This document shows, in pieces, positions 52,229 through 63,002 of a stretch of DNA of 64,000 nucleotides. The stretch's first letter is position 1. Every line of letters begins with the position of its first letter. The stretch lies in contig CM042157.1 of NCBI GenBank assembly GCA_023376005.1, forward strand, positions 63,119,587 to 63,183,586. The letters run 5' to 3'. The position numbers and the translations under genes are program-made. The notes beneath the pieces are model-generated. The model saw only the letters and a list, made by a program, of their open reading frames with translations. It was not told where the DNA came from and ran no database searches. This stretch comes from Doryteuthis pealeii. Lineage: Eukaryota; Mollusca; Cephalopoda; Myopsida; Loliginidae.

Positions 52229-52400
52229 GCTTGCTTTTCCAAAAAAGTGACCTTTTAGGAATCAAAAGTTGATTAACTCAGCTTTTGTATAATAATAGAT
52301 AGATATACTTGCTATGCTGGACTTAGTTACACCCCTTTTGTCGCACACAAATTACTATTTTCCCACTTTTTGTAAGTCACCCAAACAATCTTCTTAATTC

Positions 52401-52447
52401 AAGTCCTGATGAAGGCTGTTAAAACCGAAACATTATAATGCTGACTT
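52401..52447 (+). ncRNA. Hammerhead ribozyme motif
   Basis: Stem I aagtc / gactt (5 bp), core ctgatga, extra A, stem II gg..cc, gaa, stem III cattataatg with C at 16.1 where U is expected, T17 at 52442. One core-adjacent change. Confidence 0.6.
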
Positions 52448-52536
52448 CTCCATCAAGAGTAAATTCATCTTTTTGTTATACTTCGTTTCTCTGTTTCCTA
52501 TATACTCTCAGATTTATTTCCATATCTTAACCCCAT

Positions 52537-52546
52537 ATATATATAT

Positions 52547-52585
<39 letters not shown>
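52537..52585. repeat. (TA)n, interrupted
   Basis: Two ta tracts divided by aata, 27 bp before a hammerhead. Confidence 0.95.
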
Positions 52586-52588
<3 letters not shown>

Positions 52589-52611
52589 AGATAAATCTAA
52601 TGAGTCAGATA

Positions 52612-52648
52612 AACCTACTAAAAGTTTCGCCTAATGCTCTTCAGGGCT
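52612..52648 (-). ncRNA. Hammerhead ribozyme, compact
   Basis: Minus strand, 37 nt: stem I agcc / ggtt, core ctgaaga, stem II gc-attag-gc, gaa, stem III act-ttt-agt, A17 at 52616. Invariant bases all present; stems I and II short. R5 (reverse) follows at 52653-52755. Confidence 0.6.
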
Positions 52649-52797
52649 AAGATCAAAAAAAATTTTTTCTCCCCGGGTAATGTTTGGTACTATATTTTTA
52701 CAATCAAACTATTTGCTGGGTTTTTTCTCACCACGAGGATTTACCAACAAGTTTGGAATATTATATATATATATATATTATATAAAGACCTACATGA

Positions 52798-52852
52798 GTC
52801 AGACAGTATCTACCTAGGTTTCACCTGAATGGTTCTTCAGGATAATTCTGAC
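52798..52852 (-). ncRNA. Hammerhead ribozyme, core intact, two-part stem I
   Basis: Minus strand: outer stem gtcaga / tctgac, internal loop, inner stem tatc / gata, core ctgaaga, stem II acc-attca-ggt, gaa, stem III acctaggt, A17 at 52811. Matches 26575-26624. The internal loop in stem I is typical of loop-loop-stabilised natural hammerheads. Confidence 0.8.
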
Positions 52853-53104
52853 TATCTAATTTTTACAAACGAGAGCCCAAATGAAAAAGACTAACCTTCT
52901 ATTAAAAATAGCAAACCAAATTTTATGATTGCTTCTGACTTTTCAAGTTAGACAACAATTCAGACGAAACAATTTCATTTATAAAACTAGGAGAATATAC
53001 CATTGTCATTCAAAATATAATATTCATGACCCCCCCCCCTCCAGGTGAGCTTTTATTTACCTATGACATATTGCTATTAGTGTACCTGTGAAATGTTTAA
53101 GAAA

Positions 53105-53340
53105 ATTAGCTCAGTCGGTAGAACGTTTGGCAAGAAACCGGCCCTCGCCAACTCAGCGTATGAATAGCACAGGGATCTGTGCGGTAAAGTAAGGAGCTGA
53201 TAGTAGGTGTTGCGTTCCACCTCAGATGAAAAAAACACAATCACCTTGGTCTAGTGCTATTGAAAAGGGGATATATACTCCCTCGCTGATTGGCTGATAC
53301 CGACTTTAGGCCACACCGACGACTTTACTTACTTACTTTA
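53105..53340 (+). mobile_element. tS1 SINE
   Basis: ttagctcagtcggtagaacg (box A), ctcgccaactcagcgtatg, tgtgcggtaaagtaaggagc, ccgacgactttacttactt. Box B region deleted. Followed by a (gta)n(cta)n palindrome at 53345-53382. Confidence 0.8.
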
Positions 53341-53394
53341 CACTGTAGTAGTAGTAGTAGTACTACTACTACTACTAGTAGAATTGTTGTAATT

Positions 53395-53620
53395 ATTTAC
53401 CCAACCCATTTGCCACTGGTAGGATGTGACACAGGCTTGCAAATATGGAGCATCCAGTGAGGATTGAACTCGCTATTCAATAATAATAGATCAGCAAAAC
53501 TAGCTTGCTAACCATTACACTCTGGTATTTACCCAACTCGTTTGCCATGGTTAGGATGTGACACAAGCTCATAAGTATGGGGCCCCCAGTGAGGATCGAA
53601 CTCATTATTCAAGGTAATCT
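53395..53620 (-). repeat. Two-unit tS3 array, reverse
   Basis: Two units of acccaacccatttgccactg, gtgaggattgaactcgctat (box B reverse), agcttgctaaccattacac (box A reverse); period about 130 bp. Confidence 0.8.
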
Positions 53621-53649
53621 TGGTAATAGTATTAATTATTGTCAGTTGC

Positions 53650-53795
53650 CAAATTAATAGATAGACTGGTTACCTAACCAAGGTTAAAGAACCCAGTCTG
53701 TCTTACTATTTACCCATAGCTGGAGGGAGAGTATTTGGATGCATACCTAAGGGTATTAGCACTAAGGGAAATGCAATCAGCTTCGTCCAAGATGT
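53650..53795 (-). mobile_element. tS2 SINE, reverse, partial
   Basis: gactggttacctaaccaagg, cttactatttacccatagct, ctaagggtattagcactaag. Confidence 0.75.
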
Positions 53796-53989
53796 GAAAT
53801 TTACAGAATGTGTGAACAGCATGTTTTAGTCCAAAAAATTTTTGTAAATTGACTAAACATGGGTTTGCCACTATAAGCTTGATATGAAAAGACAGTCCAT
53901 AGGGTGGAAACACACTGACTCTTAAATTGTGTGCGTGTGGGGTATTTTCCTCTGTTTTCAACCACATTTTGTCAGATTTACTAAGTCAT

Positions 53990-54032
53990 CCACAGACACT
54001 GTGTTTCAGTGTTTCACACCTCTTCAGTGTAG
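53990..54032 (-). ncRNA. Hammerhead ribozyme of HHR-SINE monomer 1, core intact
   Basis: Minus strand, 43 nt: stem I ctaca / tgtgg (one wobble), core ctgaaga, stem II ggtgt-gaa-acact, gaa, stem III acac-a-gtgt, cleavage triplet GTC with C17 at 53995. Confidence 0.8.
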
Positions 54033-54122
54033 CTAGACACAACAACTACCTATGACCAGGAGCGAAATCCAACTGATTTTTGGCCACCCAACATCTTAAC
54101 CTCTCGGCCACTTGGCAGCTGC

Positions 54123-54433
54123 TTTTTATCATATGGGTGCTAGAAGGCGGTGGCTGCGGGTCTACATGTCCTGGGAATGACGTTAAACTCTATCTGATGG
54201 TGAGGTTCCATTTTTGGAGGTTTGGGGAATGTGGAGCACCCCTTCATCACCATTGCTCCCTGGTCCACTCTGACCTGGAGTGGTAGTACCTGTTAGGGTC
54301 CCATCTATGGGTTAAATAGAAAAATGTATTTATAAAAAAATTGTATTATCCATTAAGAATTGATTTATTTCAAAACTTTATCGGCATTAAATGACCCACT
54401 GAGGTTGATATGCCTTAAAACAAAACAAACAAA
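54123..54433 (+). mobile_element. 5'-truncated L580 in HHR-SINE, 12-bp TSD
   Basis: cttggcagctgc at 54111-54122 and 54434-54445. Starts tttttatcatatgggtgc and ends with the shared tail and caaaacaaacaaa. Confidence 0.9.
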
Positions 54434-54600
54434 CTTGGCAGCTGCCGTAATGGGGTGGTGTTTAAACTATTAAATACATACGTTTATTTATATATTTTAC
54501 GATCACCAGAGAGATTCAGTCCGTATACAGACGATCACATATATATATATTCAAATTTTTTTACGCCATCAGAGTTATATATATATTAATAATAAGTCAT

Positions 54601-54643
54601 CCACAGACACTGTGTTTCAGCGTTTCACGCGTCTTTAGTGTGG
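54601..54643 (-). ncRNA. Hammerhead of HHR-SINE monomer 2 (core G5 changed)
   Basis: Stem I ccaca / tgtgg (perfect), core ctaaaga instead of ctgaaga, stem II cgcgt-gaa-acgct, gaa, stem III acac-a-gtgt, C17. Stem II differs from monomer 1 by changes on both strands that keep pairing. Confidence 0.6.
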
Positions 54644-54900
54644 CTAGACACAACAACTACCAGGATCGAAATCTGACTGACTTTTTGTCCGACTTCTTAA
54701 CCTCTCGGCCACTTGGCAGCTGCTGTAAAGAAGTGGTATTTAAACTATTAAATACATACGTTTGTTTATATATTTTATGATCACCAGAGAGATCCAGTCT
54801 GTATACAGACAATCATTGCTTTATATATACTGACAGTGAAAGTTAATTTAAGTCACTCCTAAAGAGCTCTACCAAGTTTGGGAGCATATAATAAGCATAT

Positions 54901-54910
54901 TATATATATA

Positions 54911-54945
<35 letters not shown>
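54901..54945. repeat. (TA)n, interrupted
   Basis: ta tracts broken by ttt. Confidence 0.95.
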
Positions 54946-54949
<4 letters not shown>

Positions 54950-54962
54950 TTTAGTAAGCTTA

Positions 54963-55060
54963 GCTTAGATGTGGCACAATGCCAGAAGTATGGGGCACCC
55001 AATAAGAATCAAACTCACTAACAATGTCTGTGAATTTAGATTGCTAACCATTACACCAGT
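54963..55060 (-). mobile_element. tS4 SINE
   Basis: gatgtggcacaatgccagaa, aataagaatcaaactcacta, gattgctaaccattacacca. Confidence 0.7.
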
Positions 55061-55079
55061 GAGGTGCTTATATTATATT

Positions 55080-55173
55080 TATATAATATTTATGTCTATA
55101 TTTATATTATATATAGTATATAATACATATTATACATATATATATATATATATGTATTATGTGTGTGTGTATG

Positions 55174-55206
<33 letters not shown>

Positions 55207-55412
55207 TATATACACTATAGTGTGGGATGGTCACTGTTTCAGCTTTTGCTGGAATGGCGTACCAAAGGCAGTATTATTGGTAGAGTGCTCAATATAAAAT
55301 AGAGCTGTTATATAAAATAATAAAATAAATATATAAAGGTTTTACATATCTATTTATTAGTAAAACCTTTATATATTTATTTTATTATATTATATATATA
55401 TATATATATACA
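55080..55412. repeat. TA/TG microsatellites and a 27-bp-arm hairpin
   Basis: (TA)n/(TG)n at 55137-55212. Inverted arms 55317-55343 (aataaaataaatatataaag, gttttac) and 55358-55387 (gtaaaac, ctttatatatttattttatt), then (TA)n to 55412. The motif agagtgctcaatataaaa at 55277 is the reverse of the gtattgagcact motif. Confidence 0.8.
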
Positions 55413-55810
55413 TACATCCTCATGTGTCATATTTTATATGTATATTGACAGGTGTATCAAAAGTAGTTGGATTGTATGTCATTAACTGTAGGAGGTTAAC
55501 TGGCAATGCCTGTTTTCCTTGTTAGTTGTATATATATTATGTAGATGTTAATAGTATCTGAAATTTGTTGTGAAATAGTTTTTTTCCGGTTCAGTAAGCA
55601 CAATCTGTTTATTGAATTCACTGGAGGTTTACATTGTCACAAATCACTGAATTTTTTCATAATGAAAATGTCTGAGTATATCACCAACAATATCCAACTA
55701 CTAAGTGTGACTTTTACATACATAAAAGCCGCCATTGGTGTCCATTAAACTTGATCTCAGGTTCCCCTCTTTAATCTCTTTAAATAGGTTTTAAGAGATT
55801 GTTATAATTA
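55413..55810. other. Unassigned spacer
   Basis: A 67-codon frame (55545-55748) lacks any recognisable motif. No repeat match. Confidence 0.35.
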
Positions 55811-56427
55811 CTAGCAAATATATCCACCCTTCGGGTGCAAGTATTTAAGTTTTAATGTAATAAAATATCATGTTAAATTAGTAAGGCTAATGAAACTGAA
55901 TAAGAATGCAGATAAAAAGATTTGGAACAGAGGGGGTATAATCGAAAAATAGAACAGCTTTGAAACTAACTCTTCCATCATTTTCCATTACTCCCGTCTT
56001 TCATTGGTAAATTTGCCTAATTTAACTATTTAGTTAAAATAGGAAGTAAAGAATAATATTACAGTTATTTCTTCTTGTTAATGGATTTCTTTTAAGATTT
56101 ATCCCCGAGAATTTTGCTCATATTCAATAAGATAAAACCAAATAATTAGAAATCAATAATACTAAGCATATATTTATTGAAATCAAATTTTTCATATCAA
56201 TATGGAAATTAGCCTTCCCATTCACACTGTAAACCGCTAATTTGTTGTATATATAAATACAATTGCATGTATTAAGTAAGTAGTTATGGTTATCAGTCTT
56301 AATGATGTAAAACAATTTTATTAATAATTGAGGTTTAAATAAAAATAAAATCAAGGAAATTGTGACTTGTATAGTAATATAGTTTCGGTTACAGACAGAA
56401 AAACACTCAATCTCCATTATAATAAGA
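55811..56427 (-). mobile_element. Hel-A Helitron, intact ends
   Basis: Minus strand: A, TCttattataatggagattg (56427), ..., cacccgaagggtgg hairpin, atatatttgCTAG (55814-55811), T. 617 bp, close relative of 27325-27976 and 51602-52184. Confidence 0.9.
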
Positions 56428-56509
56428 TTTAGAACCAACTTAAAGACATCCAATAGGTCGGCAATTAAGTTCCTGTGGAGGGCTAATTAATTGGGCCATT
56501 AGCCCACCA

Positions 56510-57070
56510 ATGACATCAGGCTTTAGAATACACTGACTGCACCTCTACAGAGGGGTAAGACCCCCCCCCCAACGGGGCCACCTGTTGGCCGTGGTGGTGA
56601 CCTGTGATACTTAAGTACGGAATCCTACTGGCTGAGCAGTCCAGGACATGCAACACTCCACTTTGGCCTTACTTAGACAGACGGTCAGAGAGGCCCCCTC
56701 TGATCAATCAGCTGGCTTTATCAAACCCTAGCACATATATGATTGTCCCAACCCTATTGCCCTTATGGCAAGCCACAGCCCTTTTAATCATATATGTGCT
56801 AGAAGGCGGTGGTTGAGGGTCTTCATGTCCTGAGAATGACGTTAAACTCTATCTGATGGTGAGGTTTCGGTTCTGGAGGTCTAGGGAATGTGGATTACCC
56901 CTTCATCACCATTGCTCCCAGGTACACTCTGACCCGGAGTGGTAGTACCTGTTATGGTCTCATCTATGGGTTAAATAGAAAATGTTTATAAAAAATACTT
57001 GAGTTTAAAAATGTTTCTTTCAAACTTTGCCGGCATTAAATGACCTTGGTTGATATGCCGTAAAAAAACA
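56510..57070 (+). mobile_element. L580 retroposon
   Basis: aatacactgactgcacctct, tggcaagccacagcccttt, ggagtggtagtacctgttat, and the tail ggcattaaatgacc, gttgatatgccgtaaa. The first ~15 bp of the head are missing or changed. Confidence 0.75.
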
Positions 57071-57192
57071 AAAAACAAGAAAAAAAACATTAAATTTTAT
57101 TAATCTTGAACAATATTTTCCAAGCAATGAACAGTTTTCATCAAAACAATGATATAATTTGCCTAATTGGAACTAATTGGAAAGCTGTATGA

Positions 57193-58005
57193 TAGGTACC
57201 ACCAATTTTCCCTGTGAAATTTACCTCACCCCCTATATTTAACGCAATAAAACTTGCATAAATGTTAATATTATCTTCAAAAATTTTTGTCCATTCGAAA
57301 GAAGAAACATTTAAAAAGTTCATGATGATTTTTGCATAATTTTTTCAGCTTACGGAAATAATGAAAATTATGAACGGAAAACAATGTTTACATTTTTGTA
57401 CTGTTAAATCAATTGAAATTTAATGTAGCCAAAAACAAGTTATGACTAGAGGCTTTTAAAAAAATTCTATGAAAAATCAATTAATGGTCCGATTTTCACG
57501 AAAATTTCTGTAATTACTTACCTTTTGATGAAAATATGTCTGAAATAGTTTTTTCCTAAAATATATTAGGGGAAATTTTTTTCACGAGGTCCCCCCCATT
57601 TTATTTTATGAAATATGAAAAATTGAACGGACAAAAAATGATTTTTACTTTTTTTCCTATAAAGATAAGTGTCTGAATAATTATATCAGCAGATTTTTAT
57701 AAGCTTCGATGCGAGAGCTTTTTAATAAAAGAGCTATGAATACAGAATTCTGCTAAAAAATATCAATAAAGAAACTGACCGTGTTGTAAAAAAACCCGAC
57801 TGTTTTACTTATTTTTCAAGATAATGGTAATGTTTCCCCAATCAGATAATTTGATCTTTGAATTAACTGTTTTTCTTTGTAACAACTCTTTATGTTTGTT
57901 ATTTCTTTTTTGCGAGATTTAAAAAAAAAATGAGCTAAAAAATATTTACGTTTCTTCGTTCAGTATGGCCTAAACTGGTCACATGACCTATTTTGGTAGT
58001 ACCTA
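57193..58005 (+). mobile_element. R6 hAT-like element, longest copy, perfect 8-bp TSD
   Basis: ctgtatga flanks at 57185-57192 and 58006-58013. Ends taggtaccaccaattttccc and ..cctattttggtagtaccta (TIR TAGGTACCACCAA-like). About 813 bp with no transposase frame. Related: 49392-49919 (deleted) and 39425-39551 (fragment). Confidence 0.8.
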
Positions 58006-58129
58006 CTGTATGATAAACAACATTTTTCATTTTTTTGCAATAAGCAACAATAAATTTTATGTTGGGCATTTAAGTGACACAACAGCTTCATTTTTAAAAT
58101 TGGGTGAAATAAAATGGAACAAATAAGAA

Positions 58130-58265
58130 ATCTGCGATTAAGCGACACCAGATAATCTGGATTTACATTTTTGCATTGCATCTTGAACAATTTGGGTGGT
58201 CTCATTTTTAACCAGAGGGTATTGCAGGATGATAACGGACAGAAGATTTAGGAACAAGCGTATTA
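58130..58265 (-). mobile_element. Hel-C 5' fragment
   Basis: ccagataatctggatttaca, atttttaaccagagggtatt, gataacgg, aggaacaagcgtatta match 39890-40030. Confidence 0.6.
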
Positions 58266-58415
58266 TTAATTATAAAGTGATGATACAAGATTTTTTTAAG
58301 GAAATTTATGGTATAATTTTCTTTACACTGAATTATTATTAACGAGTATCTCCTGCCCATATCACAGTTTGAAATTTACATTTTACTGACTTCAAGCTTA
58401 TGACTGCAATATTTT

Positions 58416-58643
58416 GGACCATGTGATCTTTAGGCACCCCTTTTGCGATCTCGTTTCATAAGGACATTTTTTTTTCATTTACGCAGTCAAAATCCGGTTG
58501 TTTGTTAACAGACGATTTTTAGTTTTTTTTTTTAATTATAAAACTAACTCCTAACTAACAACCAGATTTTGATGGTGTAAATGAAAAAAATGTCCTTATG
58601 AAACGAGATTGCAAAAGGGGTGCCTAAAGGTCATATGGTCCCA
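58416..58643. repeat. Imperfect inverted repeat, ~95-bp arms
   Basis: ggaccatgtgatctttaggc, gcgatctcgtttcataagga pair with tccttatgaaacgagattgc, gcctaaaggtcatatggtcc; loop about 30 bp (58513-58545). Confidence 0.85.
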
Positions 58644-59150
58644 ATTTTAATCATATGAAAGCTTGTGTGTGTCTGTTTATATGTTCAGAAACTTCAAAAA
58701 ATCCTAATGCTACAGCCCTGTTTCCTACCACTGAATCATAAAGTCTTTCTCTCCAAATATGAAATACACCTTCAAAAACTTACCTTAAGTATTTCTAAAT
58801 CATTGGTTTTTAACAAGGTCCACTCAGTACCTACTGTTTCCATGGAAAGGGGACACGAATAATTATCAAGGGTTATATTCATTATGATTTCCCTAGGGGA
58901 GTATGGGGGGTGACATTCCATTCTTGACATTCTGAAATCTCCTTGAACAACCAGAGCAAATATTGATCGATTCCATCTGGCCAACTACACTCAGCTAATG
59001 CCCCCCCCATCCATATCTGATGAACTTAAATGTTAAACAATAATGTTTCTTTAAGAGTCATAAAAGTTTTATTGTTTTGTTAATGTTAAATGTTAATCAC
59101 TATTGTCAAAATTTGAATGCAAGTGATTATTCTTTTGCGGTAGTTTTAAG
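58644..59150. other. Unassigned spacer
   Basis: Ordinary-complexity sequence. A C-run at 58999-59008. No match and no coding evidence. Confidence 0.35.
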
Positions 59151-59151
59151 A

Positions 59152-59525
59152 GGTAGGGGGAGGATGAGTAAGGGTCTAAGTGCGACTTAGAGGTAGGGGG
59201 AGGGGGGAGTGATGAGTAAGGGTCTAAGTGCGACTTAAGGGGAGGATGAGTAAGGGTCTAAGTGCGGCTTAGAGGTAGGGGGAGGATGAGTAAGGGTCTA
59301 AGTGCGGCTTAGAGGTAGGGGAGGATGAGTAAGGTCTAAGTGCGGCTTAGAGGAGGGGGAGGATGAGTAAGGGTCTAAGTGCGACTTAGAGGTAGGGGGA
59401 GGATGAGTAAGGGTCTAAGTGCAACTTAGAGGTAGGGGGAGGATAAGTAAGGGTCTAAGTGCGACTTAGAGGGAGTAAGGGTCTAAGTGCGACTTAGTGG
59501 TAAGGGGAGGATGAGTAAGGGTCTC
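59152..59525. repeat. ~40-bp minisatellite, about ten units
   Basis: Units of gaggtagggggaggatgagt, aagggtctaagtgcgactta with small internal deletions. Confidence 0.95.
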
Positions 59526-59609
59526 CTGATTTGTTTTTGGGTTTTCTCTCGTAGCCTTTCCTTGAAGGCAGCAGAGGTTTTGTGTCTGACTTTCCGTTGA
59601 CTACCAAAA

Positions 59610-59695
59610 TGGTGTCTATATAATAATAAGGATGAGTACAACAGTCCGAAAAATCTGAACAATACAAATTATCAAGCCTCATCCCAAAAGTTCAG
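59610..59695. mobile_element. PAL terminal fragment
   Basis: aaggatgagtacaacagtcc, gaacaatacaaattatcaag, cctcatcccaaaag: right PAL end only. Confidence 0.65.
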
Positions 59696-60084
59696 ACAGA
59701 CAGTGCCATATGGTCGTTATAAAAACCACAGACACAACTCAACAGTAACAAACAGCACTAGATGACACCGTTGATTAGAAGGGTCAGGTTCCGGATTGGT
59801 AAAAATTCCCTCTTGCAGAAGTATAATCTGTATTGTGCTTCAGATGCCCTCCAGCTCCCTCTTAATGCTATTATAATGTCAAAGGTCGCGACTGCCAAAG
59901 AAAAAGCTTGAGAATAGTAGGAATTGAGTAGGTACTTGTTGATTGGCTAAAGGCGGTCACGTGGGATTCTTGGAGATACAAATCCTAGGTTGAAGGGGAA
60001 AGTTGAAGAAGTAAGGGGGCAGCTTGACAATGATTGTTAAGAGTTATCTTTTCCTCTCCATTGAATGGACAAAGTCACACCATG
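59696..60084. other. Unassigned spacer
   Basis: No repeat or coding signal recognised. Confidence 0.35.
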
Positions 60085-60785
60085 CCCTCCTTTTTGTGTC
60101 CTGGGCATGATGTGAAACTGCATCTAATGGCGAAGTTCCAATTCTGGAGCACTGGGGAGTGTGGAGTACCCCTTCATCACCATTACTCCCAGGTCCACCC
60201 TGACCTGGAGTGGTAGTACCTGTTAGGGTCCCATCAATAGGGTAGATAGGAAAAAATGAGTTAACAAAAATGTTTGTTTTTTTAAATTGAGTTTAAAAAA
60301 ACAATTTTCGGTGCTGTTATAGTATGTGGTCTACCTTTTCGATTCTGTTATAGTATGTGGCCTACCCGATTTGAATGTGTCCTACCTCAGTAAGAGTATA
60401 TTTATAGATATAAATAGTAGGCAATTTATTGAAACTAATTATTTTTCACATATATTCAATTTCAAGAAATGCAATTCAGTCATAAGCTGTATATAGTAAT
60501 TAAGAATAATTAAAAAAGACTTTATCCATAATTTACATGAATCAGAGATCTATTTAATTCTAAAATATTCTGAAATAGGGTTAGGGTTAGCAGTTATTAT
60601 TATAACCTTATAATATGCTTTTTATGGTAGGCGACATACTATAAGAGAGACATGATTTCGTAGGCCATATTCGAAAGGTAGGCCACATACTATAATGGTA
60701 CCCAATTTTTAATACCCATTAAGAATGAATAGAACAAAACATCTTCAGCATAAAATAGCCCAACAAAGGTTGACATGCCGTAAAA
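60085..60785 (+). mobile_element. L580, 3' half, split by GG-MITE
   Basis: ggcatgatgtgaaactgcat, gagtggtagtacctgttagg to about 60300; the tail resumes at 60711 (aatacccattaagaatga, gcataaaatagcccaacaaa, gttgacatgccgtaaaa). Confidence 0.75.
60310..60702. mobile_element. GG-MITE in L580, 8-bp TSD (1 mismatch)
   Basis: Flanks caattttc (60302-60309) and caattttt (60703-60710). Ends ggtgctgttatagtatgtgg and ccacatactataatggtacc. 393 bp. Confidence 0.85.
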
Positions 60786-61880
60786 TCCAAAAAATAGGAA
60801 GATAACTAACATTTGGGTTCAATCTCCAATCACACTATTATTTTCAATCCATCTTGTAACTTGATAATTGTTTGGGCTAATTGTTCACACTCACTCCAGT
60901 CATTGCCATTGCCAAACTGCATTGGTTTCTTACCAATATTATTGAAACTGAGTGAATCAATGTTTGTTTCCCTAAGGCTTTTTTCCCCTTTTTAGTTTAA
61001 TAACTAAAATTAAATACTAAAATATTCCTTACTTCTGGTATTGAATTATGTTTGAAAAAAAAATTCATCATTTTAATTAGCAGTATTGGCAATTAACTCA
61101 CAAAGTAACCCATCTCTTACTTATCATTTGCCTATGAGTTTACCCCTCTCTATTTATATCTTCATTCCCCTCACTATTATATTCTAGTATTTCTGTGAGA
61201 CAATTTGGAAGACTAGGAGAATAAAGCATGATAATAAGCCAGATTGTTACTACTCCAAAACCAGAGCTGATTGCTGGCCATTATTTGCTTCCTGCTACCA
61301 CCACCAAATCAGCGGTCAAGAGAATATGTTTACCACCTCCTTTAGCTAATAACAACCCCCGGTTCCTCTACTTTCACTTCTGTAGCAATACCAGCAGTTT
61401 TGTTGATTTTGTTGGACATTGCCAAATTCTGACCTTAATCAGTTTTAATCGCAATTTCTCGCGTATTACTGGTCTAAACTTAAAAATATGTGGAGAGGGG
61501 GTATCTGCTGTTTGGACAACAGCACATCCTACATATCAACCCGTTCAGTCTACGTAGTTATAAAAAAAAAAAAATTTTTTTAAGTTTTGACACGATGCCA
61601 TCATCTTTAGCAGATGGAAGGATGCCAACTAGGTCATTATTATTCACCACAAACTGCGGACTCATGATTAGCTTGTTAACCGTTACGCCATGATGCACAC
61701 CCTGATATCAAAATATCTATTTTATTAGATTAATCTGATCAGTATCTTATTAAAAAAAAGCTCAAAATTACCTGTATTGTTTAGTATCTAGATTTACAAA
61801 CATGTTAGATAAAAAGAAAAGGTGTTGTACTTTGTATCAAATTACAACTTATTATTGTTTACAGACTGAAATAGATACGT
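60786..61880. other. Unassigned 1.1-kb stretch with an orphan 109-aa frame
   Basis: The open frame 61228-61557 (ATG after gcatgataataag) is the longest in the window not made of a repeat I recognise. It has no motif, signal or homology I can name (PLANNNPRFLYFHFCSN segment), so I leave it uncalled. A reverse tRNA-like scrap (agcttgttaaccgttacgcc) is at 61668-61690. Confidence 0.35.
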
Positions 61881-62471
61881 CCATCCTGTCGGTGGTGTGT
61901 TAGAATGCACCTCTGCAGAGGGGTAAGACTCCCCCAATGGGACCACCTGTTGGCCGTGAGTGGCGACCCATGATGCTTAAGGATAGAGCCCAAGGGATGA
62001 GCAGTTCATGACTTGCAATACTCTCCTTTGGCCCTATCTTGGGCTAGACGAGCAGTCGGAGAAACACCCTCCGATCAATTGGCTGGTCACGTCAAGCCCG
62101 AGCACCTATATGATTACCCCAACACTATTGCCCTTATGGCAAGCCCCAACCCCTTTTTATCATATGGGTGCTAGAAGGCGGTGACTGAGGGTCTACATGT
62201 CCTGGGAATGACGTTAAACTCTATCTGATGGTGAGGTTCCAGTTCTGGAGGTCTGGGAAATGTGGAGCACCCTTTCATCACCATTGCTCCCTGGTCCACT
62301 CTGACCCGGAGTGGTATTACCTGTTAGGGTCCCATCTATGGGTTAAATAGAAAAACATTAGTTGATAAACAAAATTGTATTATCCATTAAGAATTGAATT
62401 TATTTCACAACTTTGTCGGCATTAAATGACCCACCGAGGTTGATATGCCGTAAAACAAAACAAACCAAATC
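61881..62471 (+). mobile_element. L580 retroposon, near full length, 11-bp TSD
   Basis: Flanks aatagatacgt (61870-61880) and aatagatatgt (62472-62482). Starts ccatcctgtcggtggtg and ends with the shared tail plus (aaacc)n. 591 bp. Confidence 0.9.
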
Positions 62472-62482
62472 AATAGATATGT

Positions 62483-63000
62483 ACAGAAATCCAATTTAAA
62501 TACTTATTTAAATATAATAAAATTATCCTCTGAATACCTTGTTTTTTTCATTCATATATATATATATTCAGAATTTTCCTTCTACTCAGTTTTTCACAAA
62601 TGTCAACCCTCAGCTAGGCAGCATCAGAAAAAAAGTAAGGAAGTAATTATTTAAATATTTTATGGTCATGTGACCTAAACTAGTGAAGCGGCACATATTT
62701 GACTTGAGACTGAATAAGCTTGTCGCCCGTTATAATGGGTCATGTGACCGAAACTAGTCATGCAATAAACGTGTTTTTGTTCTCCTTTTTAGATGTAAAA
62801 TATTCATCACCTGATCTAAACTAGTCAGGCAGCAAATTTGTAAGGAGATACTTGGTCACGTGTCTGCATTTGGTTATCAACTCTGAGCATTTATTCTGCA
62901 AATTATTTTATTTCCTGTTATGCACAATTTCTCTTCTAAACACACAGTGTACATGATTTTGACTTCTTCATTACATGCATGCACACTCTCTTGCTCATAT
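62483..63000. other. Region with degenerate ggtcatgtgacctaaactag repeats
   Basis: Four loose repeats at about 62664, 62736, 62806 and 62855 (gtcatgtgacc, gaaactagtcatgcaataaa, gatctaaactagtcaggcag). They resemble the right end of R6. Otherwise unassigned. Confidence 0.45.
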
Positions 63001-63002
63001 AT

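Larger units (their letters stand above)
53985..54790 (-). mobile_element. HHR-SINE: two tandem tRNA-headed hammerhead monomers
   Basis: Each monomer on the minus strand has a Ser/Leu-tRNA-like head (aagtggccgagaggttaag, box A), box B (ggatttcgctcc or agatttcgatcc), then tgtctagc(c/t)acactgaag and a hammerhead. Repeat spacing is 611 bp, or 288 bp once the L580 (54123-54433) and its duplication are removed. Between ribozyme and next head is an AT-rich stretch with a TA-rich patch. Confidence 0.75.
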
